Below, piece by piece: positions 1-11,425 of a stretch of 60,000 nucleotides of DNA (its first letter is position 1; each line of letters starts with the position of its first letter). The notes under the pieces were generated by a model. It saw nothing but the letters and a program-made list of their open reading frames with translations. It made no database searches and was not told the origin of the DNA. Origin of the DNA: Cryptomeria japonica. Its lineage: Eukaryota > Streptophyta > Pinopsida > Cupressales > Cupressaceae. The DNA lies in the NCBI RefSeq assembly GCF_030272615.1, contig NC_081411.1, positions 208,290,244-208,350,243 of the forward strand. Reading direction: 5' to 3'. A program made the position numbers and the translations under genes.

Positions 1-1
1 T

Positions 2-2014
2 GGCTATGAACTCAATTACACACCTATTGAGCGAGCTTGCCTAGCAGTAATCTTGGCAGCCACTAAACTGAGGCACTATCTGTTAACACACAAGGTGCAA
101 CTCATTGCAAAGATTGATCCACTCAAGTATTTACTTAGCAAAGCAGCATTGACAGGTCACTTAGCCAAATGGGTGATGATTCTAAGTGAATTCGACATCG
201 AGTATGTGGACCGTAAAGCTATCAAAGGTCAGGTCATTGCAGATCAATTGGCCGATGCACCACTCATAGGCGATCATCCTCTCATTTCAAATTTTCCAGA
301 TGAAGAGATATTCATGATCACAGAAGCACAACCATGGAAATTATACTTTGATGGTTCATACACTAGGCACGGCTCGGGGGCAGGCATTCTGTTTATCACA
401 CCTCAAGGTGATAGCATCCCGAAGTCTTACAGGCTCACATTTCCATGCACAAACAACATAGCAGAGTATGAGGCCTTGATCACAGGACTCAGGTTAGCCG
501 TACAATGGAAATTACAAGAACTACAAGTATATGGCGATTCCCAACTAGTCATTCGACAAGCAACAGATGAATATCAGACCAAAGATGATAAACTCATGCC
601 ATATAAGCAAATGGTGGACACTCTAAAGACATCATTTACTACTATCACTTTTGAGCAGATACCAAGAGATCAGAATCGAGCTGCTGACGCTATGGCTACC
701 ATCGCATCTCTACTAGATCTTCCACAGAATTCAACACGCTACGAGTTCTTGGTAGAACAGCTTTGGATTCCCGCTTATGATATCCCCGAATCCGAAATGA
801 TATGTCGCCTTGTCGGTTCTGAATCCCCATGGTACGGTGAGTTCTACACCTATCTCCGCGATCACACCCTTCCTCCCAACCAATCAAATAACCAACGTAA
901 AACCTTCATTCGCCAAACTGCTCGATATACCATTATTGCCGAAACCCTATACCGACGCAGTCTTGATGGTACTCTCCTTCGATGTCTGGAACAAGGTGAG
1001 ATAACAAAGGCTTTGGAAGAGGTACATGAAGGAATTTGCAGGACTCACTCAAGTGGTCCATCACTAGCCAAGAAACTCCTGCGAGCTGGATATTATTGGC
1101 CATCTATGGAAAAGGATTCCTACTACTTTGTCAAAAAATGCAAGAAATGTCAAGTTCATGGCGACCTGATACATGCACCGGCCCAGGAACTGCAACCAAT
1201 CACAACACCATGGCCTTTTTGTCAATGGGGTCTTGATCTTGTGGGTAAAATCCATCCATCTTCATCCAATGGCCATAAATTCATTATTACCGCCACCGAA
1301 TATTTCACCAAGTGGATCGAAGCTGTTCCACTTACCCAAGTCACCGGCAAGCAGATCGCCTCATTCATCCTCAACTACATCATCTGCCGGTATGGTGTAC
1401 CCATGTCCATCGTCACAGATAACGGTCTTCCTTTTAAAAATCAGGATGTCCGTGAACTCTGTGAGAAATTTCATATCCAACACCGCTTTTCCACTCCCTA
1501 TTACCCACAAGGCAATGGTCAGGCCGAAGCATCCAATAAAAACATATTGAGGATCCTAAAGAAGACAGTCAATGATGCCGGTCGTGATTGGCATGTTCAA
1601 TTGAATCCAGCGCTATGGGCATATCGAACTAGCATTCGAACCCCTACAGGTGCAACTCCTTATTCATTGGTCTATGGTGCAGAAGCTATCTTGCCTATTG
1701 AGGTCGAGATACCATCATTACGGGTTTCCTTGCATAATCTCATTGATGATGAAGCTTACAGAGTCTCACGTCTTCAGGACTTAGAGTTACTTGATGAGAA
1801 ACGACAAGCTGCATACAATCACCTCAAAGCCTATCAGCAGCGCATGAGTAGAAGTTACAATCACCGAGTTAGATCTCGTACATTTGAGGTAGGTGATCTT
1901 GTTCTTCGCGAAAATCCTCGCAACCAACCAAATAGAGAACATCAAGGCAAGTTTGAATTAAATTGGTTGGGCCCATATGTTGTCACTGCTGTATTCGGGT
2001 CCGGGGCATATTAG
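2..2014 (+). pseudogene. gypsy pol C-terminal part: RNase H, second RNase H, integrase
   Basis: The frame is open from base 2, so the gene continues left of the window; the TTG at 53 is not a real start. Counting codons from base 2, the end of the RT-linked RNase H covers about residues 1-85. A second RNase H follows (about 110-235) with D117 in YFDGSY, E155 in AEYEAL, D179 in YGDSQLV and D229 in RDQNRAAD. The integrase has an HHCC finger (H342, H349, C380, C383) and a DDE core with D412 (GLDLVG), D473 (TDNG) and E509 (QAEASNKN). The catalytic residues I can see are present. The frame ends at TAG 2012-2014, where CAG (Gln) would fit, and stays open for 23 more codons to TAA 2084-2086. This looks like one nonsense change near the C-terminus in a fairly young copy. 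Confidence 0.85.
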
Positions 2015-2109
2015 TTGGCTACATCAGAAGGAGAACCGCTTGCAGATCCAATCAACAGCATGCACCTCAAACGGTTTTATACCTAAGCTGTATAGAGCAT
2101 CAGGCTCCC

Positions 2110-2620
2110 CTACATACCATAAAATACCAAAAACATTCAGAAAAATGTCCTAAAGAAAATACAAAAACATTCAAAAAAGTAAAGAAAAATCATGCATCCA
2201 AACGGTGAACAACCACTCCGGTGGCACCTTGGGTAAGAACGATGGTGAAAACCTGGCAAACAGGCGCCACTCGTAAAGGCTATGGCTCCATTATCTTTCA
2301 GACTTGTGGCGATCACATCTACTTCATACATACATCCATCCATCCATCAACCATGGCTTGTTATTCCTCTGCAATTATGATAGTACTCCATACATCTTGC
2401 ATCCCGCTTTTTCATAGTCATGTCTAAAACTGGGGGCAATGCCTTTAACCTATTGATGGAAGTGGATTCTACATTGTCTTATGATTCATTAAGTTCTTCA
2501 TTCAAACAATCATCAAAAATCCAAAAACATTCAAAAATATCTCGCAAAAATACCAAAAACATTCAAAATAATTCAAAATCCAAAAACATCGACAAAACCA
2601 TTGAAAAATCACACAAAAAC
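2110..2620 (+). repeat. A-rich minisatellite with CCAAAAACATTCAAAA motif
   Basis: Variants of CCAAAAACATTCAAAA recur in two clusters, about 2120-2190 and 2515-2620, with irregular spacing. It reads as a slippage-prone A-rich tract rather than coding DNA. Confidence 0.55.
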
Positions 2621-3255
2621 ATGGCAACACCTTGTACATACTCATCCATGCAGATACCAAAACAAACATTGCGACAAACTACTCACACAATGACCATTTA
2701 CCAAACAACCACACAATCCACATCAACAATCCAAAACTGTCTTTAAAACAAGGATGCATCCTTCCTTACCAAAACAAAGACAAGATGATGTTTTCTTTGA
2801 CAAGAAAATTCTGTTAGGCTGTCAAATACTTGGTTGATTTGTGAGTACAATCGTTCGTTTATCTGTATCGAGATCTTTCAGCATTGTTTTGTATCATTTG
2901 TGCATTATTTCCGATGAAGTTCTGGGGCATGTACTAATGGTGTCTACGTGGGAAGTTCACCAAGCTACGTGATCTTATGCCAAATGCAGTCATAGATCAC
3001 TACGGCTTGCTGACTACAGCGTATACCTCGACCATATGAGCATGAACCATTACCAAGGATCCATATTCTTTTATTCTTTATGTATATACTATTTGTTTAC
3101 AGGTACAATGCTCATTCTTTGGTTCCTCCTCATCCAATTTGGATAAAGGTTTTTATTTCTTAGTACGGTATGCACTTGTCTCAGGATATGATCAGCCTAA
3201 GATCAAGGAGGACGATCCAAGTCATGCATGAAAGGAGATAATCCTTATCTGTTCC

Positions 3256-3384
3256 GCAAGCAATACTCAGGTCAACTTGATCCATTATATCAAGTTGCTT
3301 GTATTAACTTGCTATATCAAAATCCATGTAAGAAATACTCTGGTCATCTTGAATCTTTATGTCAAGTTGCTTGTATTTTCTTAC
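3256..3384 (+). repeat. Two tandem 57-bp hairpin units with co-varying arms
   Basis: Unit 1 (3256-3312) begins GCAAGCAATAC and ends GTATTAACTTGC. Unit 2 (3328-3384) begins GTAAGAAATAC and ends GTATTTTCTTAC. In each unit the ends can pair, and an inner AACTTGAT/ATCAAGTT stem is perfect in unit 1. Between the units the outer stem changes from GCAAG/CTTGC to GTAAG/CTTAC, so both sides changed and pairing was kept. Repeat period is 72 bp. Confidence 0.6.
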
Positions 3385-3779
3385 AACATTTTAAAGCTCA
3401 ATGATGAAAAATAAAGCACCATGGATCGTCATTTCATCTCATATGTATATATTGCATTCCGTTGCATTCCATCCATCCATACATTCATAAATAGCTGCAT
3501 ATCATTCATACGTAGTAATGACAATGCATACTCTATTTTTCCTCTTCTTCCATAGGAATGTAATAGGTCCTCCATTTCTTCTAACATCGAAACCCCCAAC
3601 ACTCCCCATCTCAATAATCAACATCACATATCCTTCATCGTTTCCCATCAACCCAATCAAGCCACGTTCATCACCATCCATCTCTAATAGGAGGGATTGT
3701 GTTTCCCATCCTCATTCATCCACACAATCAAGCAAGTTACTCTGTCTACACAGATACATCGCCTCCCACACACCTAGAC

Positions 3780-4190
3780 TATCAACAGATACTCTGATCA
3801 AGTATCTTCGGGTCTCAACAGGTAATCGATCATGGTAATCCTAGACTACATCAGGCATTTATCATAATGACCTAGTCTCAACGGGGCTGCTATGATTCAC
3901 TACAATCATCCATCCCACGCACACACTATCAATTGATCAACCAATCAAACACAATCTAACAGACAATTACATCAATTGTCTACGTCTCAACGAGTATTTT
4001 GCTTCATATACCTTGACTTCATCGGGCAATTACATCAATTGTCTAAGTCACATCAGGTCACTTTGATTCACTTACTCAGACTTTATCATGTCCAAGTGAC
4101 CAACTGACATCAACTGTCACGCTTTGACTTGACCGGGGCAATTAAACCGATTGCACCAGATTGTCCAACCAATTTTGATCAATTGTATAG
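3780..4190 (+). repeat. Degenerate array of short palindromic units
   Basis: Recurring phrases such as GACTTCATCGGGCAATT and CATCAATTGTC make a loose tandem array. Several units are hairpins: GACAATT-ACATC-AATTGTC at 3962-3980, its relative near 4025-4045, and GCAAT/ATTGC near 4138-4156. Spacing is irregular, about 30-65 bp. Confidence 0.45.
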
Positions 4191-4493
4191 CATCAATCCA
4201 AACCCCACACTACATCTGCTATGTATCTCTTGCATGACCTCAGGGTACCCACTGGCTTGTTGTTTCTTCATATTCACTCCATTTTCTCCCATTCTTTCAT
4301 CATTAGTTCTAATTTCTTCTATTCTACCTCCCCTCCACTTTGCATTCTTTTTCGAGAGATCGCCCGATTTTTCAAAACAAAATTTGGCCCATCTCTCGAG
4401 GGGGCATACCACCCATTAAATTTACATTTTATGGGGCATTTCTTCACACCTATTTTTCTTTCTTTGAAACGACGCGATAAACCGCACCGTCTC

Positions 4494-4506
4494 AAAGAGG
4501 GGCAAA
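4494..4506 (+). promoter_or_regulatory. Polypurine tract of the gypsy element
   Basis: AAAGAGGGGCAAA lies directly before TGTAGTCACA. A purine run next to a TG-starting repeat is the expected plus-strand primer site and fixes the left edge of the 3' LTR. Confidence 0.65.
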
Positions 4507-4801
4507 TGTAGTCACATAAATCTGTCCACTTAATTAAATGAATACTTAGTATTTATTTGATTATTTAACCATCAATTAATAATTAATTAAATTAATATAT
4601 TTAATTAATTCATCTTAACCCTCTTCTCCTATTAATTAAATAAATTATTCAATTTATTTGATTTAATTCACTTAACCAAATTCAGACCATTAATTAAATA
4701 AATAAATCATATTTATTTAATTAAATCTTCTCTCACATTTAAATAAATTAATATTTATTTAAAACCCCCAAAATCCCACCTCTCACATTTAAATAAATAA
4801 A

Positions 4802-5000
4802 TCATTTATTTAAATCACCTTTATCCTCCACCCACTTGCATTTTCCTACAAATGCAAGTTGCACAATTATTTTAAATAAATCATTTATTTAAATCACCTT
4901 TATCCTCCACCCACTTGCATTTTCCTACAAAAGCAAGTTGCACAACTATTTTAAATAAATTATTTATTTAAAATCCTATTTATCCTCACCCACTTGAAAC
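4802..5000 (+). repeat. 79-bp tandem repeat inside the LTR
   Basis: Two full units (4802-4880, 4881-4959) and a partial third from 4960 share CACCTTTATCCTCC, CCACTTGCATTTTCC and an AAATAAAT/ATTTATTT palindrome. The step is 79 bp each time. U3 tandem repeats of this kind are often enhancer-like. Confidence 0.8.
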
Positions 5001-5956
5001 CTTTAATGGTTTCCCTTAAAGTAGTCAAACTTGATGGCTTTAAAGTCTTCAAACTTGATGGCTTCCTTCTATAGTCTTCTTAAGACTTTAATGGTTTTCC
5101 TTAAAGTCTTCAAGCCTTTAATGGTTTCCCTCAAAGTCTTCAAGCATTTTAATGCTTTATCTTCATTTTTCTCATTTAAATAAATTAATATTTATTTGAA
5201 TATTTATCCAAATGCAAATTACACCATTTAATTGAAATAAATGATTTTATTTTAATTGAAAATACCAAAATTTCTTCCACTTACATTTTCCTACAAAATC
5301 CACTTGTATGCCTAAACCCCTTCTAGATTCTTCTAAACCCTTCCTAATTAGCCTAATCCATCCCCTAAATATTGTCACATTCCTAAGCAAATTGGAGTCA
5401 CTTCTCAAAGACTCCAAAGTCTTTGAAAAGCAATTAATGCTTTGTGTGTTCAACAAATTAACCCTCAAAGTCTTGGATAACCTTTGAAAGCTTCCAACCT
5501 TCAACCACTAAATGGCTCAAAGTCTTTGATAACCATTGAAGGCTTTCAACCTTCAACCACTTAATCCCCAAAGTCTCCAATAACCATTAATGGTTACCTC
5601 AAACCCTCCCACATGGTTAAAACATTTGTTTTGACTCAACCTCTACCCAACCCAAAGGTCTCATCAAGCCTTTAATGCTTTGACCATGATTATCTCTTAA
5701 ACATTTGCACAAAGGTTTATCCTTGGATTAACTCTTAATCCAATGGGTAATCTTAATTTAGACTTGACCCTTACCTTCTAGATAACCATTAGGTCTTCTC
5801 AGGCCTTTAATGCCTCCAACCTCTTCTCTCAACCCAATCCTATGTTGACACTTGTCACCATTTTATTGGTGCCAATTGTGCACATGGATCCCCAACTTTC
5901 AATCCTAACCCTTGTTAAGATTGCTCAATCTTAACCCTTCATTTCCCTATTTCTTC

Positions 5957-5964
5957 TATAAATA
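5957..5964 (+). promoter_or_regulatory. TATA box of the gypsy LTR promoter
   Basis: TATAAATA sits in a CT-rich context; a start about 25-30 bp downstream would fall near 5990. Confidence 0.55.
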
Positions 5965-6399
5965 GAACCCTTCTCCTCAAGCAAAAAGAAGCATTTTAGA
6001 GTATTGTTGTTATACTGGCATTAGCATAGAGCTTTTTCATAGCATCACTATCTACTCTAGCATAGTATTTAGCTTTTCATTTCATATTTGAAGCTTAGTA
6101 TTAAATCTCAATCCTCCATAAGCATCCATAGTGCAAAAAGCTGCTGAGAGCTACACTCATTTGGGACTTGGAGAGGAGAGGAACAAGGGAGGAGCAACTA
6201 TGAGCATCTTGATTAGCTATTTCATTTTATGTTTATATGCTTTCTATTTCATGCTTAATATCTCTCTTGATATGCCTGTTTAGGATAATCTTTTGTTGCT
6301 AACACTAACGTTTGTTTCTTGTGCTCTTGTGTGTGTTGCCATCAAACAGATTTTCTAATCCTTTTTGCAGAGCATCAATTATGGTGGTGTAACTTCTTG

Positions 6400-7724
6400 T
6401 TTGAGGATCGCAGTTACTTTAGCTTTTGAGAGCTTGTGATATGCATTATTGATTTCTTTGATTATGTGAGAAATTTTTTTATTCTCATATAGAGGATGGT
6501 TTTATCATGATGTCATGGATATCTTGGTTACACTTTCAGTTGGAACTTTTGATAGTGATGATGTGGCAGTGTAGGATCTAAACCTGATTGTTTGTTGACA
6601 ATTTTAGTATCTTCTTTGCTTGGAGATCTTCGTTTACTTAATGTTATTGACACTGTCAATTGTATGTGTGTAGACCTAGATGATCTTCATTTAGGAGATG
6701 GGCATTATGAGATATGGAGAGATTAGTATCATAATTTAGTGGGAGCTAGTGGTAGTGATGTGTATTCACCATTAAATGGTGGATGATCTTCATAGTGTGC
6801 AAATGTTGGAGGAGTCCTTAGATCTTGTTGCTACAAAAGGTTCTCTCACATTTGCAAGTACACTTGTAGGATATGGTGATCTTCATTATATTTGAGGATG
6901 TGCATATCTTGGAGGATTCATGGATCCCTTGGTTGATGTGTGGTTTATGCTTTCATTTGACATGTTATCCTTGTTTGATAGGATGGTTGATATTATGTCA
7001 TGATAGACTCTTAATTGTGCACTTAGATTTCTGGCATGATATGGTTATTTGATATGTTCATATGGAGCATGTTATCTCCTAGGAGGGGATGGCTAGATTA
7101 TGTTGTCATGTTTATGTTCTTGATTCTACTGTTGGAGCTTTGACATTGATCTTGGTAGTTCTTTTTGTATTAGATACATGATCATTTGCTTGATTACTTC
7201 ATGATGTTTCTATGTTACATTTGGATTTTGCCAGGATTGATTGGTTGCATGTACTCATAGATGCATGGATACATAGGTGATGTTAGTATTTTCTTGTGAT
7301 TAGAGACATGTGTTGATACAGGTGATGGTCTCGATAGGAAGAACAAGGAGAATTCACTTGGTATGGACTTGACAAGTAATTATTCTTAGTATGAGTCATG
7401 ATGATTTGGATAGCTTGATGAGCATTCTCATTCCCCATTCTTGTTCTACTCAATGTTTTATTACGTAAGAGGTATTTCCCCTTGTTCCTTTTAGGTGCAA
7501 TATGTTTATGCTTATCTTTCATAGATATAGATCTTGAGCTATGGATAGAGGGTTAGTTATAGAGGAATTAGTTTGATCAATCTTTGACATTGGTTATCTC
7601 CTTGTGCAATTGAGTTGTTATTATGAAGGAATTTATTGATGATTGAGTTTGGGAGATGGTTTGTTGGGATTATTTTCTAGGATTGAGAATGGTATTGGTT
7701 GAGGCTTACATCCATGTTGATTAC

Positions 7725-7780
<56 letters not shown>

Positions 7781-8744
7781 TTTGGTCCAAGGAATAAATA
7801 TGTTTGGGTGTTGTTATGGCTTTTCATTTGGGGTTTTATGGAAGAGATCATACTTGACACAGTTGGCATTTAGAGGTGTATGTATAAGGACATGCTACAA
7901 GTTTTGATTTGTAGTGTTTCTCTCTTTGGTCTTGGCTATCTTCCTAGATATTTAGTTTCATACTAATTCATTTTGAGGTTGTTTTACATTGGTTTTCAGA
8001 TTGTTTGGAGATATGTGATCACTAGTCTGTGTTCATGTGTTGTCATATGGGATATAACATGTAGGTTCCTTTATCTCTTTTCTTTTGTTGGTTGTGGAGA
8101 ACATGGGAGAGTATTGTAGACTTGTGCTGAGATTTGTACTTACAAGTTATTGGTTTACATGTGATGTGTATTGTTATCGATGTTCCTTGATACTAGATGG
8201 TTATGTTTATACTTTCTATGTGATTCTATTAGGACATTCATTTCATATTTGACATTACCTATGCAGTGGGAGCTTCTAGGTGTGTATGTGATAGGTATTG
8301 CACTTGGAGCTTATGGTTGCATGTTAGAGGTTGTATATGTCGACAATGTGAGATTCACTTGATATGTATATCTTGAAGGTATAGATAGTTGGATTTGTTA
8401 GAACTTTTTCTAGGTGTTATTTCAGCTATTATTATTGGTTCTTGATAGCTACCAATGTGTTTGATACCTTTGGAAATTTACTGTTTGTGTTGGGATATCG
8501 GTTGAGGGAGGAATTATTATTCATTGTGAAAGATCGTGTTGCTTTATCTTTGGATGGCATCCTATGTGTAGTGGAAGTAGCATGGTGGAGGGTGAGGGTA
8601 CTCATGTATGAGATAGTTGTCACTTTTTTTCTTCTTGTAGGTATCTTGATGGAGCACTTTGATTCCTTGATTGTATATGTGTTTAGAGGGATTGTTCACT
8701 TGTTCATGTTGTGGTTACTTATTGACCCTTATTTAATGTGTATA
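6400..8744 (+). other. Noncoding, T/G-skewed stretch, possibly internal part of a non-autonomous LTR element
   Basis: No protein domain was found in any frame; a 128-codon open frame at 8442-8828 is low-complexity and matches nothing I recognise. The + strand is strongly T and G rich and poor in C. A GATCTTCAT phrase recurs at about 6627, 6681, 6784 and 6882. A polypurine tract and LTR-like sequence follow directly at 8745, so this may be the coding-free interior of a LARD-like element, or a decayed one. Confidence 0.35.
7736..7779. repeat. (TA)n microsatellite
   Basis: An uninterrupted TA dinucleotide run of about 44 bp. It creates isoleucine/tyrosine-rich open frames on both strands that are not genes. 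Confidence 0.95.
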
Positions 8745-9500
8745 ACAAGTGGGAGAATGTTGGAAAAATATGTGTTGTACACCTTGCATAATAATGTTTA
8801 TAATTGTAATATTTTATTTATTATGTGAGTTGCACATGGGCATGTAAAGTGTACAGATCCATTGAGAATATTCTCGGGGCCACTTGATAAGTTGTATTGT
8901 AACATTGGGATATTATATTGTAATTATTTAATATTGGGGAAATTAAATTAATAAAGTATCCAATATTAGATGTGAGGTCAATGGGTAGCTAGCCCATGGT
9001 ATTAGCACATGGTTTTGTAACTCATGATTTTAATCTAATACCACCTAGTGGTTTTGTGGGAGCTTGACTCTATAAAAGAAACCACAAGGGTAGTTGTTTG
9101 GGTAAGCCAGGTTAGCATTTGTAGAGGTTAGAAGCATAGCATGGGATGTGTGATTACATCCTTTTCACATGGAGTTCTTGTTGATGATTAGGGTTTTGAA
9201 AGCTTTCATGGTTGTATTTGTAATGTTGCACTACTGATAATATATGGATCATAGATTCTTTTAGAGGTTGTTTTTTTTCCTCATGAGGGTTTTCCTAGGG
9301 TATATCTTGTGTCAAATTTGATGGGTATATTGTATATTCTTTGTATATGGATTCTAAGTGTTTGTTTTCTTGATTTCTCAATTGCGTTATGTAGAAATTG
9401 TCATTTGTATGGCTGCAAGTTTCCTTTCAAATAGACAATTATTTATATAATGATTTCATCTTGATGCCTGTTTGTGTCATTTCAAGGGTAGTAGCTCAAG
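8745..9500 (+). mobile_element. Copia-like polypurine tract and LTR
   Basis: AACAAGTGGGAGAA at 8745-8757 is a typical Ty1/copia polypurine tract and is followed at once by TGTTGGAAAAATATG (LTR start 8758). A TATA-like TATAAAAG lies near 9071. The right end is not resolved: no clear CA end or repeat of the 5' side was seen, so 9500 is approximate. No copia coding sequence precedes it. Confidence 0.5.
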
Positions 9501-11280
9501 GTAAGAAAATTGCTCTATATCACTGCTCTATATATAGTTGTTGCCAAAAGTATTTCATTCTAAAATTTAAGTAACAATGATATTATTGTTTTGAAAATTG
9601 CTTTGCATTACCATTTTGACTAGTCAACTACTAGTCACTTAAATTAAATTTTTATTTGTTTTGAAATGAAAGGTGTAGAAACACAAAGAGTTAAGAATGC
9701 AAGACCTAACTCTTACTTGATCTAGGATTGATAGGTGTTTGATTTTTGTAATTTTTTTAAGATTAAAATGTATTGCACTCAATATATAGTATCAGAAGAA
9801 TTCCATTGGAGATTCAATCCAGATTTTTAGCAAATTACTTTAATTATACAGAGATGGTGGATGTGAATTAATAAACAACCTTGCAAAAATAATTATGCAC
9901 CATTAGTTTGTATTTTCAAATATTTTTCAATTAATATAATATGGAACTTAGGCAAGGGTCCTATGGAGGAGGCTTAAGCTCTATTTTTAAGAAAGAGGTG
10001 GTCCCATGAAGAAATTATTTGTTTGCCTTTAGAATTATTTGGAATCTTTTCTCAAAAAATAAGAGACCTTGTTTTTTAGGCATGTAATTTTAAGCAGGTG
10101 ATAATGGGGTGGGGCTAGAAATTAGCCACCATCTTAGAAATATTTTATGTCAATTGTCAATCTCTCTATTTTAGAAGAAAAACTAAATTTATTTACAACT
10201 TGCTTGCTTAAATTTAGGAGTTTAAATTTATGCTAATGTTCACTACAAAGTTCATGGAAACACCAACATCCTTAAATTTAGGAGCTTAAACTTTTAACCT
10301 GAATTGCAATACAAAATTCATGGGACCATTAACTTTAAAATATTCCTAAAAATTCTCAGCAGCTCATACTTGAAATTTATTTACAATTTGCTTGCTTAAA
10401 TTTAGGAGTTTAAATTTATGCTAATGTTCACTACAAAGTTCATGGGACCACCAACATCCTTAAATTTAGGAGCTTAAACTTTTAACCTGAATTGCAATAC
10501 AAAATTCATGGGACCATTAACTTTAAAATATTCCTAAAAATTCTCGGCAGCTCATACTCTGATTTTTTAGGAAGTTCTGATTTTCCTACAGCTTAAAGGC
10601 ATTGAATGCAAAATGTAAATTCTATGTTAAAAAGTTCTATTAGATTTTACTCATAAGAAACTTATATATTGTTTTGTACAATTCAAATCTAAAATCCGAA
10701 ATATTCAATCTAAGAGAATTTTATGTTCCCTCCTAATCAATATGCATTTCAATGTGTTCCATAAACTTTACTCCACTAAGATAGGCAGGACTTTTGATCT
10801 ATATCACTTTACTTTTATGATGTAAAATCAGAAAATGAATGTCATGCATAATTTCATAAATCAATTATTTAATTGCAATTGTAGTACTTCCTTAAATAAT
10901 CCTTTCAAGTGTCATTTTCCCTCTTCCATTGTTTTCAATTATCACTCAGAGTCATATGAATATCACAATTGATAAATAGAGAGCATATTAGAGGGCTTAT
11001 ACTCACCATATTTGTGATATTGACAGATTGTATATATTGTCTATTAGAAAACCAGATTATATTGTATCTTATATCTAATTTCAGACTCAATGTTCTCACT
11101 GCGAATAATATGCTTGTCTCTTTATTTCTCCGCTATACTTCCAAGTTGACTTATCAATTTAACACAACTTTATAGAAATCAAATTTTTGGGTTATTCTCT
11201 GCCTTTATTTTTGGACTAGCAGGGACTCCAACTGCAGTGCAACCCTTGTTATATTAAATTATTGGGCTTGATTACTCTTG
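9500..11280. other. AT-rich intergenic DNA
   Basis: Apart from the 188-bp duplication at 10185-10558 I see no gene, RNA or element ends here. The 68-codon frame at 10969-11175 has no recognisable features. Confidence 0.5.
10185..10558 (+). repeat. 188-bp tandem duplication
   Basis: Copy 1 is 10185-10372 and copy 2 is 10373-10558, differing at only a few bases. Each unit also contains two related sub-phrases (TTAAATTTAGGAGTTTAAA and TTAAATTTAGGAGCTTAAA), so the unit is itself internally repetitive. Confidence 0.85.
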
Positions 11281-11425
11281 TTTTAGGGAAGCTAACAAAG
11301 TAGCAGATTGGCTTTCAAACTTGGGGGGCTGATTTGGAGAGTGTTAATTGGGATGCAGAGTTCACGTCATTCATTTCTTACAATTTGCCAGAATTCCTCA
11401 AGTCTGCAATTCTAATTGACCAATG
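11281..11425 (+). pseudogene. LINE RNase H C-terminal fragment
   Basis: The + strand reads FREANKVADWLSNLG, the plant LINE-type RNase H motif with the last catalytic Asp (NKVADWL). A frameshift near 11327 follows, then about 30 residues in another frame ending LIDQ and TGA at 11423-11425. Upstream sequence is too decayed to follow. This is most likely an old LINE remnant. Plants also have host RNase H-like genes with this motif, but the short length and frameshift argue against an active gene. Confidence 0.5.

Larger units (their letters stand above)
2087..4493 (+). other. 3' noncoding region of the gypsy element
   Basis: About 2.4 kb between the end of pol and the polypurine tract. I see no convincing coding sequence; the short open frames here lack domain similarity. 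It holds an A-rich minisatellite (about 2110-2620), a pair of long hairpin units (3256-3384) and a degenerate array of short palindromic units (about 3780-4190). Long repeat-bearing 3' spacers are common in Tat-lineage elements. Confidence 0.6.
1..6400 (+). mobile_element. Ty3/gypsy (Tat-like) retrotransposon, 3' half
   Basis: The window opens inside a gypsy pol gene. The order is end of RT/RNase H, a second RNase H, integrase, a ~2.4 kb noncoding stretch, a polypurine tract and an LTR beginning TGTAGT at 4507. A second RNase H of the RNase HI type between RT-RNase H and integrase is known from the Tat/Ogre lineage. The 5' LTR, gag, protease and most of RT lie left of the window. The right edge is not sharp: no clear LTR end or target duplication was recognised, so 6400 is approximate. 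Confidence 0.75.
4507..6400 (+). repeat. 3' LTR of the gypsy element (right edge approximate)
   Basis: It starts TGTAGTCACATAAATC right after the polypurine tract. The first 1.4 kb is very AT-rich, with TTTATTTAAAT runs, a 79-bp tandem repeat and many AAGTCTT phrases. A TATA box lies at 5957-5964, followed by a leader-like stretch, as expected for U3-R. A matching CA end was not identified; CTACA near 6150 could mirror TGTAG, but leader-like sequence continues to about 6.4 kb. Confidence 0.55.

Noticed and set aside
7633-7907. Isoleucine/tyrosine-rich frames on both strands
   Set aside because: They are the (TA)n run translated; no conserved flanks.
8442-8828. 128-codon + frame as a possible membrane protein
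   Set aside because: Val/Leu/Phe richness follows from T/G-skewed composition; no start context, splice sites or family similarity.
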